A stretch of DNA of 33,769 nucleotides from assembly GCA_031269485.1 (NCBI GenBank), contig JAISZC010000227.1:1-33769 (forward strand). The letters run 5' to 3'. The translations under genes and the position numbers were made by a program. The DNA comes from Deltaproteobacteria bacterium. Its GTDB lineage: Bacteria; Desulfobacterota; Desulfarculia; Adiutricales; Adiutricaceae. The notes beneath the pieces are model-generated. The model searched no databases and was not told where the DNA came from. It was given only the letters and a program-made list of their open reading frames with translations. Shown in pieces: positions 1 to 9,485 of the stretch; the first letter of the stretch is position 1, and every line of letters starts with the position of its first letter.

Positions 1-469
1 AGAGCCCCAAGAGCCTGCGCCCCACGAGCCGGCGCCCCACGAACCGGAAACCCCCGAGCTGGCCGCCCCGGAACCGCGCGAAACGGCAGCTCCCGGCGCC
101 TTGGCGTCGGCCAGCCTCCAAGCTGGCGAGGCGGGCGGCTGGCCGCCCGTCCCCGCGTCGCCCGACGCCTCCGGCCTGTCGCCTGAGCTTGAGCCCTTGC
201 CCGACGAGCCCGAGGTTCCGCCTCTGTTTCTTTACAATCCGCCGCGGGCGGCCGCCAAGACGGCCCGCATGTCGCCCGAGGCCTCGACGGCCGTCATCGT
301 CAATTACTTGGAGGAGGACGACGCCGGCGCCATGGCCGCCGCCGGGCAGGCCGGCGAGTTGGGCGAGGAGGAGGACATGGACATCGATTTGCTGGACGTG
401 GCCAACGGCCACGAATCCATCCGGCTGGCGGCTCGGCCCATGGCCCCGGCCCCCAAGCAGCCGCTGTGA
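1..469 (+). CDS. 3' end of a Pro/Glu/Ala-rich protein (5' truncated by window)
   Basis: The frame of ORF 101..469 stays open to the window start (EPQEPAPHEPAPHEPETPELAAPEPRE...); its stop overlaps the start of the next ORF (gtga). Confidence 0.5.
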   Translation, partial: EPQEPAPHEPAPHEPETPELAAPEPRETAAPGALASASLQAGEAGGWPPVPASPDASGLSPELEPLPDEPEVPPLFLYNPPRAAAKTARMSPEASTAVIVNYLEEDDAGAMAAAGQAGELGEEEDMDIDLLDVANGHESIRLAARPMAPAPKQPL

Positions 470-1029
470 ACGTTCGGCCGCTGGCGGCCGCGCTGCTGCT
501 GGCGGCCGCCGTCTTGGGCCCGCCGGCCGCTCCGGCCGCGGCCCAGGATGATCCCTCCGGCCGGCCGTTGACCGTCACGCAGGTCAAAAACGAGCTGGAA
601 GCCCGGCTGGCGCGCAATCCCTCCTACGCCACGATTTGGAACGCCGGCTACGACCTTTACCGTCTCCATTTGCGCAACCAGGACACGGCCTTGATCATTC
701 TGCGGGGCTACTTGGCCGTCCGCGGGCAGACGGCCGAGGAAAACCTCGCCCTCCGTCAGGCGGCCATTTATTGGGAGAAAGTCCACGACTACGGCGTCAT
801 CAACGTCCCGGTCGGCCAGGATTTTGAGCTCCGGGGCCAAATTTACCGCGGCTCGGAGGCCACGGCGGCGGCCGCCTTGGCCATGCGCCGTCCCAAGGGC
901 GGTCCCGTGCCGCTGCGGCCGGGCGACCGCCGCGTCTTTCGCGGGGTCGGCCGTCGGGGCGCCCCCGGGGCGCCCCAGGTCAAGTCCCGCTACCCCGGCC
1001 CCTATTATCCCGGCGTTTACCCGCCTTGA
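466..1029 (+). CDS. Hypothetical exported protein
   Basis: N-terminal signal-like hydrophobic stretch MNVRPLAAALLLAAAVLGPPAAPAAAQ; 4-nt overlap with upstream ORF; directly upstream of mnmG. Confidence 0.6.
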   Translation: MNVRPLAAALLLAAAVLGPPAAPAAAQDDPSGRPLTVTQVKNELEARLARNPSYATIWNAGYDLYRLHLRNQDTALIILRGYLAVRGQTAEENLALRQAAIYWEKVHDYGVINVPVGQDFELRGQIYRGSEATAAAALAMRRPKGGPVPLRPGDRRVFRGVGRRGAPGAPQVKSRYPGPYYPGVYPP

Positions 1030-1040
1030 CGCAGGCTTAG

Positions 1041-2903
1041 ATGCTTTTTGACGTCATTGTCGTCGGCGGCGGCCACGCCGGCCTGGAGGCCGCTCTGGCC
1101 GCCGCCCGCTTGGGCCAGCGGACGTTGCTGGTCACCATGAACCCGCGGACCTTGGGCGTGCTGTCCTGCAACCCGGCCTTCGGCGGGCCGGCCAAGGGCG
1201 GCCTGGTCCGCGAGGTCGACGCCTTGGGCGGCTGGTGCTCGCGGGGCGCCGATCTGTCGGCCCTCCAATGCCGCGTGCTGGGCGAAAGCAAGGGCCCGGC
1301 GTCTCGGGCCACCCGGAATCTGGTTGACCGGGCCGCCTACAGCGAGCTGGCGCGGCGTTTCGCCGGCGAGCAGGAAAATCTGACCGTCGCCGCCGGCGAG
1401 GCCGTCGAGGCGCTGGTCTACGGCGGCCGGCTCCGCGGCCTGGCCTTCGGCGACGGCCGCGAGCTGGCCTGCGGGGCGGCGGTGCTCACCGGCGGCACCT
1501 TCTGGCGCGGCCTTTTGTGGCACGGCCTGGACTCCACCCCCGGGGGCCGCGTCGGCGAGCCGGCCTCCGTCGGCCTCGGAGCTTGCCTGAAAAGCCTGGG
1601 GCACCGCGTGGGCCGCTTGTCGACCAGCACCAACCCCCGGCTCCGACGCGAGACCGTCCGCCTCGAGCACTTGCCCGAGCAGCCCGGCGATCCCCAGGCC
1701 CGGCCTTTTTCGGTCCTCAGCGGCCCGCCCCGCGACCTGGCCTCCTGCCGGCTGACCTTCACCAACTCCCGCACCCATCAAATCGTCGCCGACAATCTCC
1801 GCCGCTCCATCATCTTCGCCGAAGACCCCGTCAGCGCCGGCCCGCGCTACTGCCCCTCCCTGGAGGACAAAATCAAGCGCTTCCCCCGCCGGGAGCGGCA
1901 TCAGATTTTTTTGGAACCCGACGGGCCGGATCTGATCTACCCGACCGGGTTGCCGACGGGCCTGCCGCCCGAGGTCCAGCAGGCTCTTGTCAACACCATC
2001 GACGGGTTGGAGCGCGCCGTCGTGGCCCGCCCCGGCTACGCCGTCGAGTACGACTTCGTCGATCCGCTGCTGCTGACCCCGACTCTGGAGTCCAGCCTCG
2101 TCGAAGGCCTTTTTTTCGCCGGCCAAATCAACGGCACCAGCGGCTACGAGGAGGCCGCCGTCCAAGGGCTGTGGGCCGGGCTGGGGGCGGCCCTGCGGGC
2201 CTCCGGCCGAGAGCCGGCGCGTCTGGGGCGGGACCAGGCCCTGGCCGGGGTGATGTTCGACGACTTGACCGGCCAGGGGGTCGCCGAGCCCTACCGCATG
2301 CTCTCCAGCCGGGCCGAAAGACGCCTCAAGCTGCGCGAAGACAACGCCGATCTGCGCCTGTCGCCTCTGGCCGATTCGCTGGGCCTGCTGGACGCCCCGC
2401 GACGGACGCTTCTCAAGGCCAAGACGGAGGCCATCGAGCGCTTCCGCCGGCTTTTGGAGACGACGAAGATCACGCCGGCCGCGGCCCAGGAGATCAAGGC
2501 CCGCTGCGGGCTCGACGAGCAGGACGCTTTTTTGGCCGCGCCGATCGCGGCGGCCGATTTTTTGAAAAGGCCAAGCGTCAAGCTCCGGCAGCTGGCCGGC
2601 CTGATCGAGGGCTTGGGCGAGCTGGCCCCCGACGCGGCCTTGTCGTTGGAGATTGAGCTGAAATACCGCGGGTATTTGGCCAAAGAGGAGGCCGAGGTCC
2701 GACGGGCGGAGCGGGCCGAGAAAGCCGCGCTGCCCAAAGATTTGGACTATGAAAAAGTGCCCGGGTTGTCGGCCGAGGCCAAAGAGCAGCTCCAAGCCTC
2801 GCGGCCAGCCACGCTGGGCCAGGCCGGCCGCTTGCGCGGGGTCACGCCCGCCGCGGTCGGCGTTTTGGCCGTCTGGTTGCGCAAGCGCGAAAAAGGCGGC
2901 TGA
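1041..2903 (+). CDS. mnmG: tRNA uridine-5-carboxymethylaminomethyl modification enzyme MnmG (GidA)
   Basis: FAD-binding N-terminus DVIVVGGGHAGLEAALAAARLG, NPAFGGPAKGGLVREVDALGG, YDFVDPLLLTPTLES and FFAGQINGTSGYEEAAVQGL are characteristic of MnmG. Confidence 0.97.
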   Translation: MLFDVIVVGGGHAGLEAALAAARLGQRTLLVTMNPRTLGVLSCNPAFGGPAKGGLVREVDALGGWCSRGADLSALQCRVLGESKGPASRATRNLVDRAAYSELARRFAGEQENLTVAAGEAVEALVYGGRLRGLAFGDGRELACGAAVLTGGTFWRGLLWHGLDSTPGGRVGEPASVGLGACLKSLGHRVGRLSTSTNPRLRRETVRLEHLPEQPGDPQARPFSVLSGPPRDLASCRLTFTNSRTHQIVADNLRRSIIFAEDPVSAGPRYCPSLEDKIKRFPRRERHQIFLEPDGPDLIYPTGLPTGLPPEVQQALVNTIDGLERAVVARPGYAVEYDFVDPLLLTPTLESSLVEGLFFAGQINGTSGYEEAAVQGLWAGLGAALRASGREPARLGRDQALAGVMFDDLTGQGVAEPYRMLSSRAERRLKLREDNADLRLSPLADSLGLLDAPRRTLLKAKTEAIERFRRLLETTKITPAAAQEIKARCGLDEQDAFLAAPIAAADFLKRPSVKLRQLAGLIEGLGELAPDAALSLEIELKYRGYLAKEEAEVRRAERAEKAALPKDLDYEKVPGLSAEAKEQLQASRPATLGQAGRLRGVTPAAVGVLAVWLRKREKGG

Positions 2904-3227
2904 ATCGTCGGGCCGTGGCTTGGGCGACCGGGCGCGCGCCGAGCCCTGTCCGAGGACGACGCCGGGCGCCGCGCCTTGAAAGCCTTGGTCGGCCGCGGGA
3001 GGTCAGCCAAGACCAAAAAAAATCGGCGCGAAAGGACGCCAAGCGGGCGCGTCAAGTCTCGCCGGCCGACCGGCCTGGCTCGAGCTTTCGGCCGCGAGGC
3101 GGTTCGCCCGGCCGGCGCGGCTCAGGGCTGGTTGTAGGCTCATCGAGCTCTCCTGCGTCGCGGCGCTCTCCTGCGTCGCCAGGTTTCGCGCCGCGCGGTC
3201 CAAGCGGCGGCCGGCTCGGTCAGGCGG

Positions 3228-4091
3228 TCAAAACTGCAATTCGTTCTTTTTGGCCAGCTTGCGCGCTTCCACCAGCAAATTGTAAGGGCCAACTTCCGTT
3301 TTGAAGGCCTTGACGGCCTCCGCCAGCTCGGCGCCGGTGCGCGGCAGCTCGTCGTCCACGGAGTTGAGGCTCATGGCCACGGAGTTGCCGCAGCGCGTTC
3401 CGTTGAAAATAAGTGGCTCATGTCCAAAAACGGCCTTGGCGTCGGTCAGCTGATCAGAATAGAGCCGCCAGGCGGTCTGGTGCAAATTTTGCGTCAACAG
3501 GCCGCCTTCGACCAGCTTGGTCCGGGCCAGCTCCAAAAAGGCCGTCGTGGCCAAATGCGGCGGAATGTAGGCGCCGTCGAAGGCGTCAAGCCAAATTTGG
3601 TCGTAGGACTCGTCGGGCAGAGCCGCGATATGCTCCAAGCCGTCGGCGATGACCAGCTCCACGTTGCCGCCGGGGGCGAAGCCGAAAAAATTTTCGGCCA
3701 GCTCGGCCACCAACGGGTCGACCTCCACCACCGTCAGGGCGTGCTCCGGCAGACGTTTTTGAAAAAGGCCGGGGATGAAGCCCCCGCCCAGGCCCAGCAT
3801 GAGGATGCGGCGGTTTTTCGGGCCGACGGCCAACGACAGCAGCATCATGCCCGGATATTCGAAAACGGCCGCTTCAGGGTCGGTCAGCGAGACGGAAGTT
3901 TCGGCCTCGCGCGCGTTGGGCCCCAAAAAAAGCGTTCGGCGGCCGTCGCGCTCGACGACGGTGACGTGGTGAAGCGCCGAGTCGCCCTCAAAGAGGATTT
4001 CCGGCTCGGCCGAGTTCGCGGCCAGCCGCCGCAAAAACGGCCTCAGCCAGCCGTCTTTTTGGGGCTTCTCGTCGCGCGGCGGGCGGCTCAT
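3228..4091 (-). CDS. Spermidine synthase-like (polyamine aminopropyltransferase fold) methyltransferase-family protein
   Basis: ILMLGLGGGFIPGLFQKRLPEHALTVVEVDPLVAELA...DQIWLDAFDGAYIPPHL: SAM-type Rossmann fold as in SpeE-like proteins; overlaps the stop of the upstream gene by 4 nt. Confidence 0.8.
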   Translation of the reverse strand: MSRPPRDEKPQKDGWLRPFLRRLAANSAEPEILFEGDSALHHVTVVERDGRRTLFLGPNAREAETSVSLTDPEAAVFEYPGMMLLSLAVGPKNRRILMLGLGGGFIPGLFQKRLPEHALTVVEVDPLVAELAENFFGFAPGGNVELVIADGLEHIAALPDESYDQIWLDAFDGAYIPPHLATTAFLELARTKLVEGGLLTQNLHQTAWRLYSDQLTDAKAVFGHEPLIFNGTRCGNSVAMSLNSVDDELPRTGAELAEAVKAFKTEVGPYNLLVEARKLAKKNELQF

Positions 4092-6385
4092 GGCCGAGCT
4101 CCGGCGCCGGGCCGGGCGCCCCAGGGCGCCAGGGCTTCCTCCAGCGAGCTAGACGGCCGGCCGGAGCGCCTGAGGCGCTCCAAGCTTTTGAGGGCGTCGA
4201 GGCTGCCCAAGCCCTCCAAATTGTCCGTCAGCGTTTCCGGCTCGGTCGCGCTCGGCGTGTCCTGGGGCGGCTCGTCGGCCGGGTGGAGGCCCGACTCGTC
4301 GGAAATCAAGTCGCGGTCGAAGCCCAAAGGTCCGGTCCGGAACCGCAGGGCCGGCGAAGCCTCGCGGTTGGCCGACAGGCCCAGGTTGAGGGAATTGAGC
4401 AGCTCGGTCAGGCTTCGGGCCGTTCTGAGGCGTCCGGCCGACAAAGGCGGCGAGGGCTCCACGCGCAGCGACAGGCTGCCCGGCCGGGCCAGAAAGGCCC
4501 GCACCGGCTGATGGAGGTCGGCGGCGTTCTCCAAAAGGTCGTCGAGGCGCATGGCCGCCTCCAGCTCGAAGGCTTCGGCGGCCCGCCGCCTGATCTCCTC
4601 GAGCGCCAGGCCTTGGCGTCTGGCCGCCAGAGCCAGAAGGCTGTCGGTCAGAGACAAATCCTCGGCGTCAATCCACAGTCCGGCGAGGGCCACGTCGAAG
4701 AGCTCCGGCTCGCCCAAAAGCGGCGGGCCCTCCTGGCGGCCGATTTTTTCAAAAATGCGCAGCGACTGGGGCCGGAGGCCCTCGAGCTTGGCGAAGGCCG
4801 TCACCGAGGCCAGGTCCCGCAACAGCAGATTTTCCACCACCAGCGACATGACCCCGGCCTCGGCCTCGTAGTCGAGTCGGAGGGCCAAGTCGGCCTCAAA
4901 GCGGCTTTGCAGGCCAAACAGGCTCCAAATGGCCAGCGACGGCCCGTCGGAGGCGGACGGCGGCGGGAGAGCCAAGAACAGGCCTTCAAAATCGGCGCGC
5001 TGGGTCGGCGCCGAGCCCAGGCCCGTCAAGGCCGCCTCGTCGAGCCCGAAGGTCGCCAGGCCGTCGACGACGGCCTGGAAGCCTTTGATTTTCGAGGCGC
5101 CGACGGAGGACGCCAACTCCAGCCAGTCGGCGCCCGTCAGGCGCCGCAGCTTGACCTGGCGGCTGAAAGGGTCCGTCAGGACGGCCGCCTGGCGCGGCAG
5201 GCGGCCGGAGGCTTGAGCCGGCGCGGCGGCGGCGAAAAGGCGCCTGAAACTGGGCCCGAAATCAAGGTCTTCGAGGCGCCAGGCGGCCAGCTCCAGCTTC
5301 AGGCCTTGCCGCGGCTCGAGGTCTTGTTCGGCGGGCTGCGGCTCGTCGCCGTCAGGCCCCAAAAAAGCCGTCAAGCCTCGAATTTCCGCCCAGTCCGCCT
5401 GGCCTGCGCCGTCGGGCCGGCCGGCCGTCAAGCTGGCCAAGGAGGCCTGAGTCCGGTCGGGCCCCAAGACGGCCGTCAGCCGCCAGCCGGCGGTTTCCAG
5501 CTTTTCGGCTCGCAGGCCGGCCGGAAATTGGCCCGACGCGAGCTCTGGCCCGGCGAGCTTGAGCGTCGCCAAGCTCAGGGAGAGACTGAGGTCCTTGTCG
5601 ACGGTCAAAAGCCCGCGGGCGGCGATCTGGGCGGGGGGCTTCAAAGCCGCCTCGCCGGCCGTTTCGCCGGCCGAGCCGTCGGCTTCGCCTTCCGAGCCGT
5701 CGGCCTCGCCTTCCGAGCCGCCGGCTTCGCCGTCGGAGTCCTCGAGCTCCGGCGTCGCCGAGACGGGCTCGGAGAGGCCCGACTCCAGAGGGACCGTGAC
5801 GGGGCCGCGCAGCTCGGCCCGCCAGCCCAGCAGCGTCAGCTCGTCGGCCGCGGCGGTTCGGGCCCCCGTCTCGTCGGCGGCCGACTGGCGCCAGCCGGCG
5901 ATCTCCAGCGAAGCGGCCGTCACGTCGAGGGTCAGCTCGCCCGCCCGAGACCGGCGCGCGAGGCCGTAGAGGCCGAGCCGGTCCAAGCGCCAGGGCCGCG
6001 CCCCGGAAAGCTCCCGGCGCCCCGGCCAGGCGGCGGTCGCGATCTCCGCCCGTTGGACGGTCAGCTCGCCGTCGAGCGGCGCCGCCAGGCCGCCGGACCA
6101 GGCGCCGGGCTTGAGGCTCAAGTTCGTCACGACCAAGGCGCCCAGCTGCTCGTCGTAGCTGTGGCCTTGGGCGCTCCAGCTCCCCTCGCCGAAGAGGTGG
6201 TCCATGGTCCGCTCGAAGGCCGACCAGCGCCGGGCGGTCCAGGACAGGCCGATGGCGAACACGGCGACGGCGGCCGCCGTCAAGGCCAGCGTCAGGCCCC
6301 AGGCCTTGAGAAAACTCAAGATCCGCGCGGAGCGGGCGGCGGGCGTGGGACTGGTCAAGGTCGGCTCCTGGCTGACGGCGAGCAA
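4088..6385 (-). CDS. Paralog A: large membrane-anchored hypothetical protein
   Basis: 765 aa; single N-terminal TM (LTLALTAAAVAVFAIGLSW); shares layout with ORFs 9486..11564 and 11844..13655 (FERTMDHLFGEGSWS...VTNLSLKPG; C-terminal SLSLRVEPSPPLS...LLNSLNLGLSAN). Confidence 0.75.
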   Translation of the reverse strand: MLAVSQEPTLTSPTPAARSARILSFLKAWGLTLALTAAAVAVFAIGLSWTARRWSAFERTMDHLFGEGSWSAQGHSYDEQLGALVVTNLSLKPGAWSGGLAAPLDGELTVQRAEIATAAWPGRRELSGARPWRLDRLGLYGLARRSRAGELTLDVTAASLEIAGWRQSAADETGARTAAADELTLLGWRAELRGPVTVPLESGLSEPVSATPELEDSDGEAGGSEGEADGSEGEADGSAGETAGEAALKPPAQIAARGLLTVDKDLSLSLSLATLKLAGPELASGQFPAGLRAEKLETAGWRLTAVLGPDRTQASLASLTAGRPDGAGQADWAEIRGLTAFLGPDGDEPQPAEQDLEPRQGLKLELAAWRLEDLDFGPSFRRLFAAAAPAQASGRLPRQAAVLTDPFSRQVKLRRLTGADWLELASSVGASKIKGFQAVVDGLATFGLDEAALTGLGSAPTQRADFEGLFLALPPPSASDGPSLAIWSLFGLQSRFEADLALRLDYEAEAGVMSLVVENLLLRDLASVTAFAKLEGLRPQSLRIFEKIGRQEGPPLLGEPELFDVALAGLWIDAEDLSLTDSLLALAARRQGLALEEIRRRAAEAFELEAAMRLDDLLENAADLHQPVRAFLARPGSLSLRVEPSPPLSAGRLRTARSLTELLNSLNLGLSANREASPALRFRTGPLGFDRDLISDESGLHPADEPPQDTPSATEPETLTDNLEGLGSLDALKSLERLRRSGRPSSSLEEALAPWGARPGAGARP

Positions 6386-6466
6386 GACGTCGCCCTGATC
6401 GGGCTGGCGGTTGGACGGCTCATGGCCGGCCGGCCAATTTTCGGCCCCTTGGCGGCTTTTTTATCT

Positions 6467-9220
6467 TCAGCCGCGGGCGGGGTCCGGCGGATCGCCCGGC
6501 ACGGCCGGCCAAGACGGGCATTGGTCAGGATGTTCGGGGCAGACCCACCGAGCCTCCTTGCCTCCGGCCGTCAGCCGGTAGTTCAAAGTCGGCCTCAGCC
6601 GGCAGGTCGGGACGTCCGTCCAAGGCCAGCGCTCGTCGAGCCGCCGGGGCTTTTTGTGATTGGCGCAGGCCGGGTTGAGGCAGCCCAGCTTCAGCGGCTG
6701 GCGGTCCCCAAAATGCCGAGGCCGGCGCTGATTGATCAGCAGGTGCGGCCAGCCGCACAGCGGGCAGTTGCGGGGGGCGGTCGAGCCGAGCTTTTCGCGC
6801 GTCGCGCGTTGCTGCAAAAATTCCAGCGTCAAGGCCGCCGCCCGCGGGACCTCGGCCGCCGGCGTCGGCCAGCGCCGGGCGAGGCCGGCGAGGTCCGCCG
6901 CCGAGCCCGTCGCCAGCCAGCGGCGGTCGATGACGGCCAAAAAGCCGTCAAAGCCTTGGGCGAGGATGGTCTGGGCCCCGTGCAGCCGCAAGCTTCTGAC
7001 CGCCTCGCCGGGATAAGCCCGCTGATCTTCGGGCGGCAAGGCGGCCAAGACGGTCGTCTCGACTCGGCGCCGCAGGGCCCCCAGCAGGCGCGGCTCCAAA
7101 GTCGGCCACCACGCCGGGTCAAACGGCGGGAGGGCCAGCGTGACGGACTCTTTGGCCTGATCCAGCAGATCGGGCCAAAAGGGCCGCGGCCCGTGGGCCC
7201 GGGGCGCCGAGGCCCGATCGGTCAGCGCCCGCCAAAGCCTGGCCAGCAGCGGCGGGTCCTGGCTCGCCTTGCTTAAAGGTTGCGACGGGGCCGACTGCGC
7301 CTCCGACGGCGTCTCCTGGGGCGCCTCCGAGGGCGCCTTCTGGGGCCGCCCTTCGAGCTGCGCCTCCTGGGACGAAGCCGCCTGGCCGGCTGGCGCCTTC
7401 GGGGCCGGCCGGCCTTCCGCCCAGGCCTCGAAAGCCTCCGGGGCGCCCGTAGCGACGACGGCGCCGGCGGCCAGAGTCAGGGCCCGCAGAAAGGCCGCGC
7501 GGGCCGGCCCGGCGGCCTTCCAGGGGTGGTCGGCGCCGGGCGCGTTTAAGGCCGTGTCGATCAGCGCCATGGCGGCCGGGGGCCACTGGTCGAAATCCGC
7601 CGGCTCGCCGGCGTAGACGCCGGCCGGGCGTCCGAAATCCTCCAAAAAAGCCCGCAGCAGGCGGGCCTGCCCCGCCGAGGGGGCCAGCAGATAGGCCGCC
7701 GGCCGCTCCGGGCCGGGCTGGTCCCCGGCGGCGGCCGCCAGGCGGGAGGCTTGGGCGGCCAGCTGAACCGCCGCCCAGGCCGTCGCCGGGCAGATCGGGC
7801 CAATCTGGTCCGGCGCGCGCAGCGTCGGCCCTTGGGCGAGCGGGAGAGCGAGGCGGCCCAGCCCGCCGGTCAATCCCAGCTCCCGCAGCCACGGGCGCCG
7901 CTCGGGGCGCGGCTCGAGCCACAGGCGGCCGTCGGGACCGGCCAAATCGGGCAGCGGGCCCAAGAGCTCGGCCAGAGGCCAGCTCGGCTTGGAGCGGGGC
8001 GCGGCGGCGGTGAAGCAGCGCCAAGCCGGCGCGCCGTCTTGCACGGGGGGCGGGGCGGTCCACGACCAGCCGGTGAAGTCCGCCGTCACCGTCAGCCGGC
8101 GGCGGGCCCGGCCGGCTTCCTGGACCAAGGCCTGGCGGGCCCGCTGGTTGGGGACGCAGGGCGCGGCCAAGGCCACGTTGTCGAAGACCCGGTCGGGATC
8201 GAGGCTGCCTTGGGTCGTCCAGCCAGGCGAGGCCAAAAACAGCCGGGCCGCGGCGGCCACGGCCAATATTTCTTCCGTCTCCGACGGGGTTCGGCTCACC
8301 GCCGCCGCCTGCTCCAAAAGCCGCCGGCCCTCGGTCTTCAGGGCGGCCAGCTCGTCGTCGAGGCGGCGGGCGGAAGGCCAGCCCGTCGTCGCGGCCGCGG
8401 TCTCCTCGAGCTCGGCCTCCAGCCGGCGGGCTTCGGCCAGCAGGGACTCGATCTCCAGACGGGTCGCGCGCAGATCGGTCTCGGCCCGGTCGAGATCGCC
8501 GCGCGCGCGCGTCTGCTCGCGGCTGCGCGCGGCCTCGCGGCGACGAGTCAGAAAGGTCAGCCAGCCGGAGGCTTGGTCCGGCCGGCTTCGCTCCCAAAGC
8601 TCGGCGGCCTGCTCGAACGATTCTTGGCCCCGTGCCCACTCGTCCAGCCGCTGGCGTCCCTCGGCCTTGAGCCGCTCCAAATCCCGCCGCAAGCTGGCGA
8701 GCCGGGCCAAGGCGCGGATTTTTTCTTCCGTCGCCTTTTCGATTTTCTGGTGGGCCGTCAGCTTGGCGCGGGCTTCGGCCACGGCCCGCTCGCGCGCCTG
8801 GCGGCGCTCGTTGAGGCGGGCCGGCAGCGAAACGGCGGCCAGCTCGGGGTGGACGGCTTGGCGCGACAGGGCCAAGGCCTCGCCGGGTCGGGCCAGGCGG
8901 GCCGCGGCGGCCAGCGCCTGAGGCGACTCGGAGACCAAAAGGAGGTTTTCGTTGGGCGGCAGGGCCGCGGACAGCCTCGAAGCCGCGGCCGGGACGTCGA
9001 GGGCCCACACGAAGCTCACTCCGGCGGGCGGCGGGCCCTCGGGCAACGGCGGCCACAGCTCCGCCGGCCAGGGGCCAGGTCCGCCGGTCAGGCCCTCGAT
9101 CATGGCCAAGAGCCAGCCGGCGCTGTGGTCCAAAAAAAGATCCAGCCCCGGCAAAGGCTCGGGGTTGGTGAAGGCCGGCGGCGGAGCGTTTTGGGGCTCG
9201 AAGCGCGCCGGCCGCGTCAA
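6467..9220 (-). CDS. Degenerate SF1 (UPF1/Dna2-like) helicase + PLD-like + Zn-ribbon protein; true start unresolved and probably upstream of 9220
   Basis: SFVWALDVPAAASRLSAALPPNENLLLVSES aligns by eye with FxWGPPGTGKT...RVLLVSHT; FDNVALAAPCVP...TADFTGW with FDxVIVDEAS...GDFRQLPP; AYLLAPSAGQARLLRAFLEDFG...MALIDTALNAPG with the UPF1 C-terminal helicase half; FDGFLAVIDRRWLATGS with a PLD HKD segment; CPLCG...CLNPAC ribbon. The frame stays open and protein-like past 9220. Confidence 0.65.
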   Translation of the reverse strand: MTRPARFEPQNAPPPAFTNPEPLPGLDLFLDHSAGWLLAMIEGLTGGPGPWPAELWPPLPEGPPPAGVSFVWALDVPAAASRLSAALPPNENLLLVSESPQALAAAARLARPGEALALSRQAVHPELAAVSLPARLNERRQARERAVAEARAKLTAHQKIEKATEEKIRALARLASLRRDLERLKAEGRQRLDEWARGQESFEQAAELWERSRPDQASGWLTFLTRRREAARSREQTRARGDLDRAETDLRATRLEIESLLAEARRLEAELEETAAATTGWPSARRLDDELAALKTEGRRLLEQAAAVSRTPSETEEILAVAAAARLFLASPGWTTQGSLDPDRVFDNVALAAPCVPNQRARQALVQEAGRARRRLTVTADFTGWSWTAPPPVQDGAPAWRCFTAAAPRSKPSWPLAELLGPLPDLAGPDGRLWLEPRPERRPWLRELGLTGGLGRLALPLAQGPTLRAPDQIGPICPATAWAAVQLAAQASRLAAAAGDQPGPERPAAYLLAPSAGQARLLRAFLEDFGRPAGVYAGEPADFDQWPPAAMALIDTALNAPGADHPWKAAGPARAAFLRALTLAAGAVVATGAPEAFEAWAEGRPAPKAPAGQAASSQEAQLEGRPQKAPSEAPQETPSEAQSAPSQPLSKASQDPPLLARLWRALTDRASAPRAHGPRPFWPDLLDQAKESVTLALPPFDPAWWPTLEPRLLGALRRRVETTVLAALPPEDQRAYPGEAVRSLRLHGAQTILAQGFDGFLAVIDRRWLATGSAADLAGLARRWPTPAAEVPRAAALTLEFLQQRATREKLGSTAPRNCPLCGWPHLLINQRRPRHFGDRQPLKLGCLNPACANHKKPRRLDERWPWTDVPTCRLRPTLNYRLTAGGKEARWVCPEHPDQCPSWPAVPGDPPDPARG

Positions 9221-9485
9221 GAGTTCGGGCGGGAGGGGCGCCTCGAGCCAAAAAAGCGACTGGGGCCCGTAGGGCGAGACGGGCAGGGCGTTGGCCTCCC
9301 GCCGGCCCTCGGGGCCGTCGAACGTCAGCCGGCCGGAGGCGCCGAAATGGGCGCCCGGCCCGCCGAGGGTTTGAAAAGAGTACAGCTGGCCGGGCCCCGG
9401 CCCGGCCAGCGGCCGCGGATCGAAAAAGACGGCGGCCTCGGGCCTGCGCGGTTCGGCGGACGTGGGACTGCTCCTCGTCGGCCGC

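Noticed and set aside
4283-7276. 997-aa plus-strand ORF (and similar long ORFs at 7751..9598, 11670..13976, 13363..15060 plus; 7119..9251 and 1017..2795 minus)
   Set aside because: Overlap recognisable or better-supported genes in another frame; Arg/Gly/Gln-rich composition typical of spurious ORFs in high-GC DNA.
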